DNA of 7,456 nucleotides from Micrococcales bacterium (GTDB taxonomy: Bacteria; Actinomycetota; Actinomycetes; Actinomycetales; Microbacteriaceae). The notes under the pieces were generated by a model that was not told the DNA's origin, ran no database searches, and saw nothing but the letters and a program-made list of their open reading frames with translations. The stretch lies in contig CANFPR010000041.1 of NCBI GenBank assembly GCA_947448975.1, positions 1 through 7,456 on the forward strand, given 5' to 3'. Position numbers and translations under genes: made by a program. Each line of letters opens with the position of its first letter. The stretch's first letter is position 1. Positions 6,303-7,456 of this stretch are shown piece by piece.

Positions 6303-6742
6303 TCGTCGCCCCTAACTACGAGCGTTGAGATTGCGGTGCAAACCAGAGCACTGGAGGCATCGAAGATTTGAGTTTCGAAAGTGATCATCGAGTGGGCACC
6401 GAGGCTTTTGACGCTCGCCACGGTTAGCTGGCTGGTGAGTTCGTCGCCTGCAACGATTGGGCGAACGTGCACAAAGCGCTGGTCGCCGTGAACCACACGG
6501 CTAAAGTCGATGTCTGCTTGGGGGTCGCCGAGCACGGTGGCCAGGCTGCGCTCTTGAATGACAACCGCGAAGGTTGGCGGTGCAACCACGTCGGTGTATC
6601 CGGCGGCTTGAGCTGCAAAGACATCGTGGTTTACAGAGTTGGTTGACATTACCGCGTGGGCGAATTCGCGGATCTTTTCGCGACCGACCAAATAAGGTTC
6701 GGTGGCGGGATACTTCTTGCCCTCAACATTGGCATTGACCAT
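6299..6742 (-). CDS. hadA: FAS1-like/MaoC N-terminal dehydratase, HadA-type partner subunit
   Basis: A 147-residue hot-dog protein resembling the mycobacterial HadA/HadC partner. It has YLVGREKIREFAHAV, AGYTDVVAPPTFAVV (47-61) and the characteristic HGDQRFVHVRPIVAGDEL (85-102). It lacks the D-x-N-x-x-H motif of the catalytic subunit, consistent with a substrate-binding, non-catalytic role in a heterodimer with the downstream HadB. The start at ATG 6742 fits the family. No Shine-Dalgarno is visible and a TACGCT box ends seven bases upstream, so a leaderless transcript is likely. In mycobacteria hadA is preceded by rpmG and followed by hadB and hadC; here rpmG is absent between the tRNAs and hadA, and murB takes the position after hadB. 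Confidence 0.87.
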   Translation of the reverse strand: MVNANVEGKKYPATEPYLVGREKIREFAHAVMSTNSVNHDVFAAQAAGYTDVVAPPTFAVVIQERSLATVLGDPQADIDFSRVVHGDQRFVHVRPIVAGDELTSQLTVASVKSLGAHSMITFETQIFDASSALVCTAISTLVVRGDE

Positions 6743-6749
6743 GCCTACA

Positions 6750-6755
6750 AGCGTA
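6750..6755 (-). promoter_or_regulatory. -10 box (TACGCT) of the hadA-hadB-murB unit
   Basis: TACGCT fits TANNNT and ends seven bases before the hadA ATG, just after the tRNA terminator. The expected start site would fall on the start codon (leaderless). No clear -35 is seen; that position lies inside the terminator stem. Confidence 0.45.
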
Positions 6756-6759
6756 GACG

Positions 6760-6790
6760 AAAAGCAAAAAGCCGGCCCGAAGGCCGGCTT
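6760..6790 (-). terminator. Strong intrinsic terminator after tRNA-Thr/tRNA-Met
   Basis: A perfect 9-bp GC-rich stem AAGCCGGCC/GGCCGGCTT (6782-6790 with 6769-6777) with a TTCG tetraloop on the minus strand, followed by TTTGCTTTT. It ends the tRNA transcript and insulates hadA, which therefore needs its own promoter. On the plus strand the exit side reads GCTTTAT, so weak bidirectional activity is possible but no plus gene uses it. Confidence 0.93.
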
Positions 6791-6803
6791 GCTTTATAAC
6801 TGT

Positions 6804-6880
6804 TGGTAGCTGGGGCGGGACTCGAACCCGCGACCCCACGATTATGAGTCGTGTGCTCTAACCACCTGAGCTACCCAGCC
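6804..6880 (-). tRNA. tRNA-Met (anticodon CAU, elongator type)
   Basis: A full cloverleaf with encoded CCA (6804-6806): acceptor GGCTGGG/CCCAGCT with a G1-U72 wobble, D arm GCTC-AGGTGGTTA-GAGC, anticodon arm CACGA-CTCATAA-TCGTG, T arm GCGGG-TTCGAGT-CCCGC, discriminator A. It lacks the initiator hallmarks (1-72 mismatch, three G-C pairs in the anticodon stem), so it is elongator Met; tRNA-Ile2 with modified C34 is less likely. Confidence 0.95.
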
Positions 6881-6881
6881 A

Positions 6882-6956
<75 letters not shown>

Positions 6957-6991
6957 GTGACCAAAATCGCACTTGGCGCAGGCACCAGAAA

Positions 6992-7020
6992 AGATTAGCA
7001 CTTTAGGCGCATGCTCACAA
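6992..7020 (-). promoter_or_regulatory. Sigma70-like promoter of the tRNA-Thr/tRNA-Met unit
   Basis: On the minus strand, TTGTGA (7015-7020) and TAATCT (6992-6997) are separated by exactly 17 bases. The predicted start is about 30 bases upstream of tRNA-Thr. It is the best-formed promoter in the window, as expected for stable RNA. Confidence 0.7.
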
Positions 7021-7032
7021 AACGAGTTTTGT
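7017..7032. repeat. Inverted repeat ACAAAAC-GA-GTTTTGT over the tRNA promoter -35
   Basis: A perfect 7-bp dyad with a 2-base centre overlaps the -35 hexamer of the tRNA promoter. It could be an operator for a dimeric regulator; there is no direct evidence. Confidence 0.4.
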
Positions 7033-7081
7033 CGATCAGAACCGCTTTATTGCCAAGACGTTTTCTGTTTTACAAACTACT

Positions 7082-7099
7082 GTCGCGCGAAAATGCGAC
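7082..7099 (-). terminator. Weak candidate terminator after the GH13 gene
   Basis: A 5-bp stem GTCGC/GCGAC (7095-7099 with 7082-7086) with an 8-base loop starts two bases after the stop codon. The downstream T content is poor (AGTAGTTTGT), so termination here is doubtful. Confidence 0.25.
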
Positions 7100-7101
7100 G
7101 T

Positions 7102-7456
7102 CTACTTGTCGATTCTCCACGCGTTTACAGACAGCTTGTGGCCAGGCAGGTGGAGGTGATTTCCATCTGACTTGATCTTGCCGCCACCGTAAATGTTTAC
7201 AGCCTTTTTCAGACCAGGCACTGCATCTTTGTGCAACGAAATCTTCTTGTCTTCGCCGCGAGTTACGACTACCAGAATGCTCTGCTTGCCGTTTTCACGA
7301 ACATATGCAACAGCCTCCTTCGAGGCGTAAACGAACCGCATCGAGCCATCGGTGAGCGCCTTGTTTTCGCGACGCAACTTAGCCAACGCGGCGTAGGTGT
7401 CGATCAGTGTTGGGTCGGTTGGCAGCTCGCCGTTCCAAGGCAGCGGGGTGCGAGCG
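7102..7456 (-). CDS. C-terminal part of a GH13 alpha-glucosidase/amylase-like enzyme (runs off the right edge)
   Basis: The last 117 codons of a longer gene; the start lies beyond the window. It opens with ARTPLPWNG, the R-x-P-x-PW motif found near the end of the GH13 catalytic barrel, followed by LIDTYAALAKLRRENKALTDG, the helix typical of alpha-glucosidases and maltose/trehalose-active members (ALY..LIALR..HPAL). The remaining part (about 70 residues, ILVVVTRGEDKKISL to HLHLPGHKLSVNAWRI) matches the C-terminal beta-sandwich domain. GH13 enzymes hydrolyse or transfer alpha-linked glucose; the exact substrate cannot be set from this fragment. The open frame continues to the edge, so the methionine-like TTG at 7386 is internal, not a start. 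It is followed by 145 bases of intergenic DNA before tRNA-Thr. Confidence 0.82.
   Translation of the reverse strand, partial: ARTPLPWNGELPTDPTLIDTYAALAKLRRENKALTDGSMRFVYASKEAVAYVRENGKQSILVVVTRGEDKKISLHKDAVPGLKKAVNIYGGGKIKSDGNHLHLPGHKLSVNAWRIDK

Noticed and set aside
6804..6880. G1-U72 wobble in tRNA-Met as an oddity
   Set aside because: The same terminal pair is, as far as I recall, usual for actinobacterial elongator tRNA-Met, so it is not a defect.

Overview
The window looks like core chromosome from a low-to-moderate GC actinobacterium, most likely a Microbacteriaceae member of the small freshwater Luna type. The assignment rests on the gene order tRNA-Trp, secE, nusG, rplK, rplA. It is supported by a NusG with a long acidic N-terminal extension, a HadA/HadB-type dehydratase pair close to tRNA-Thr and tRNA-Met, and TANNNT boxes placed so that some genes would be leaderless. 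The genus is an inference. Everything reads on the minus strand except one aminotransferase gene.

Read in the direction of transcription (right to left): the 3' end of a GH13 alpha-glucosidase/amylase-like gene (7102-7456); a sigma70-like promoter (6992-7020); tRNA-Thr(GGU) and tRNA-Met(CAU) one base apart; a strong intrinsic terminator (6760-6790); then hadA, hadB and murB packed as one unit (4868-6742). Convergent to murB lies an aspartate-type aminotransferase gene (3647-4846, plus strand). A 264-bp divergent intergenic region rich in inverted repeats separates it from tRNA-Trp, secE, nusG, rplK and rplA (720-3382), which end at an intrinsic terminator (660-691). The left edge holds the N-terminal part of an Orn/Lys/Arg-decarboxylase-family PLP enzyme (1-563, TTG start proposed).

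Functionally this is mostly information-processing and envelope housekeeping: translation (L1, L11, three tRNAs), transcription elongation (NusG), protein export (SecE), cell-wall precursor synthesis (MurB) and a fatty-acid dehydratase (HadA/HadB). I found no mobile element, CRISPR array, defence system or obviously novel multi-gene system. The most interesting signal is non-coding. The rplK-rplA spacer carries a hairpin (1449-1487) with the asymmetric GUGGGAG/GACCAC architecture of the L1-binding site of 23S rRNA, placed just before the rplA ribosome-binding site. This suggests that L1 controls its own cistron from an internal leader rather than, as in E. coli, from upstream of rplK.
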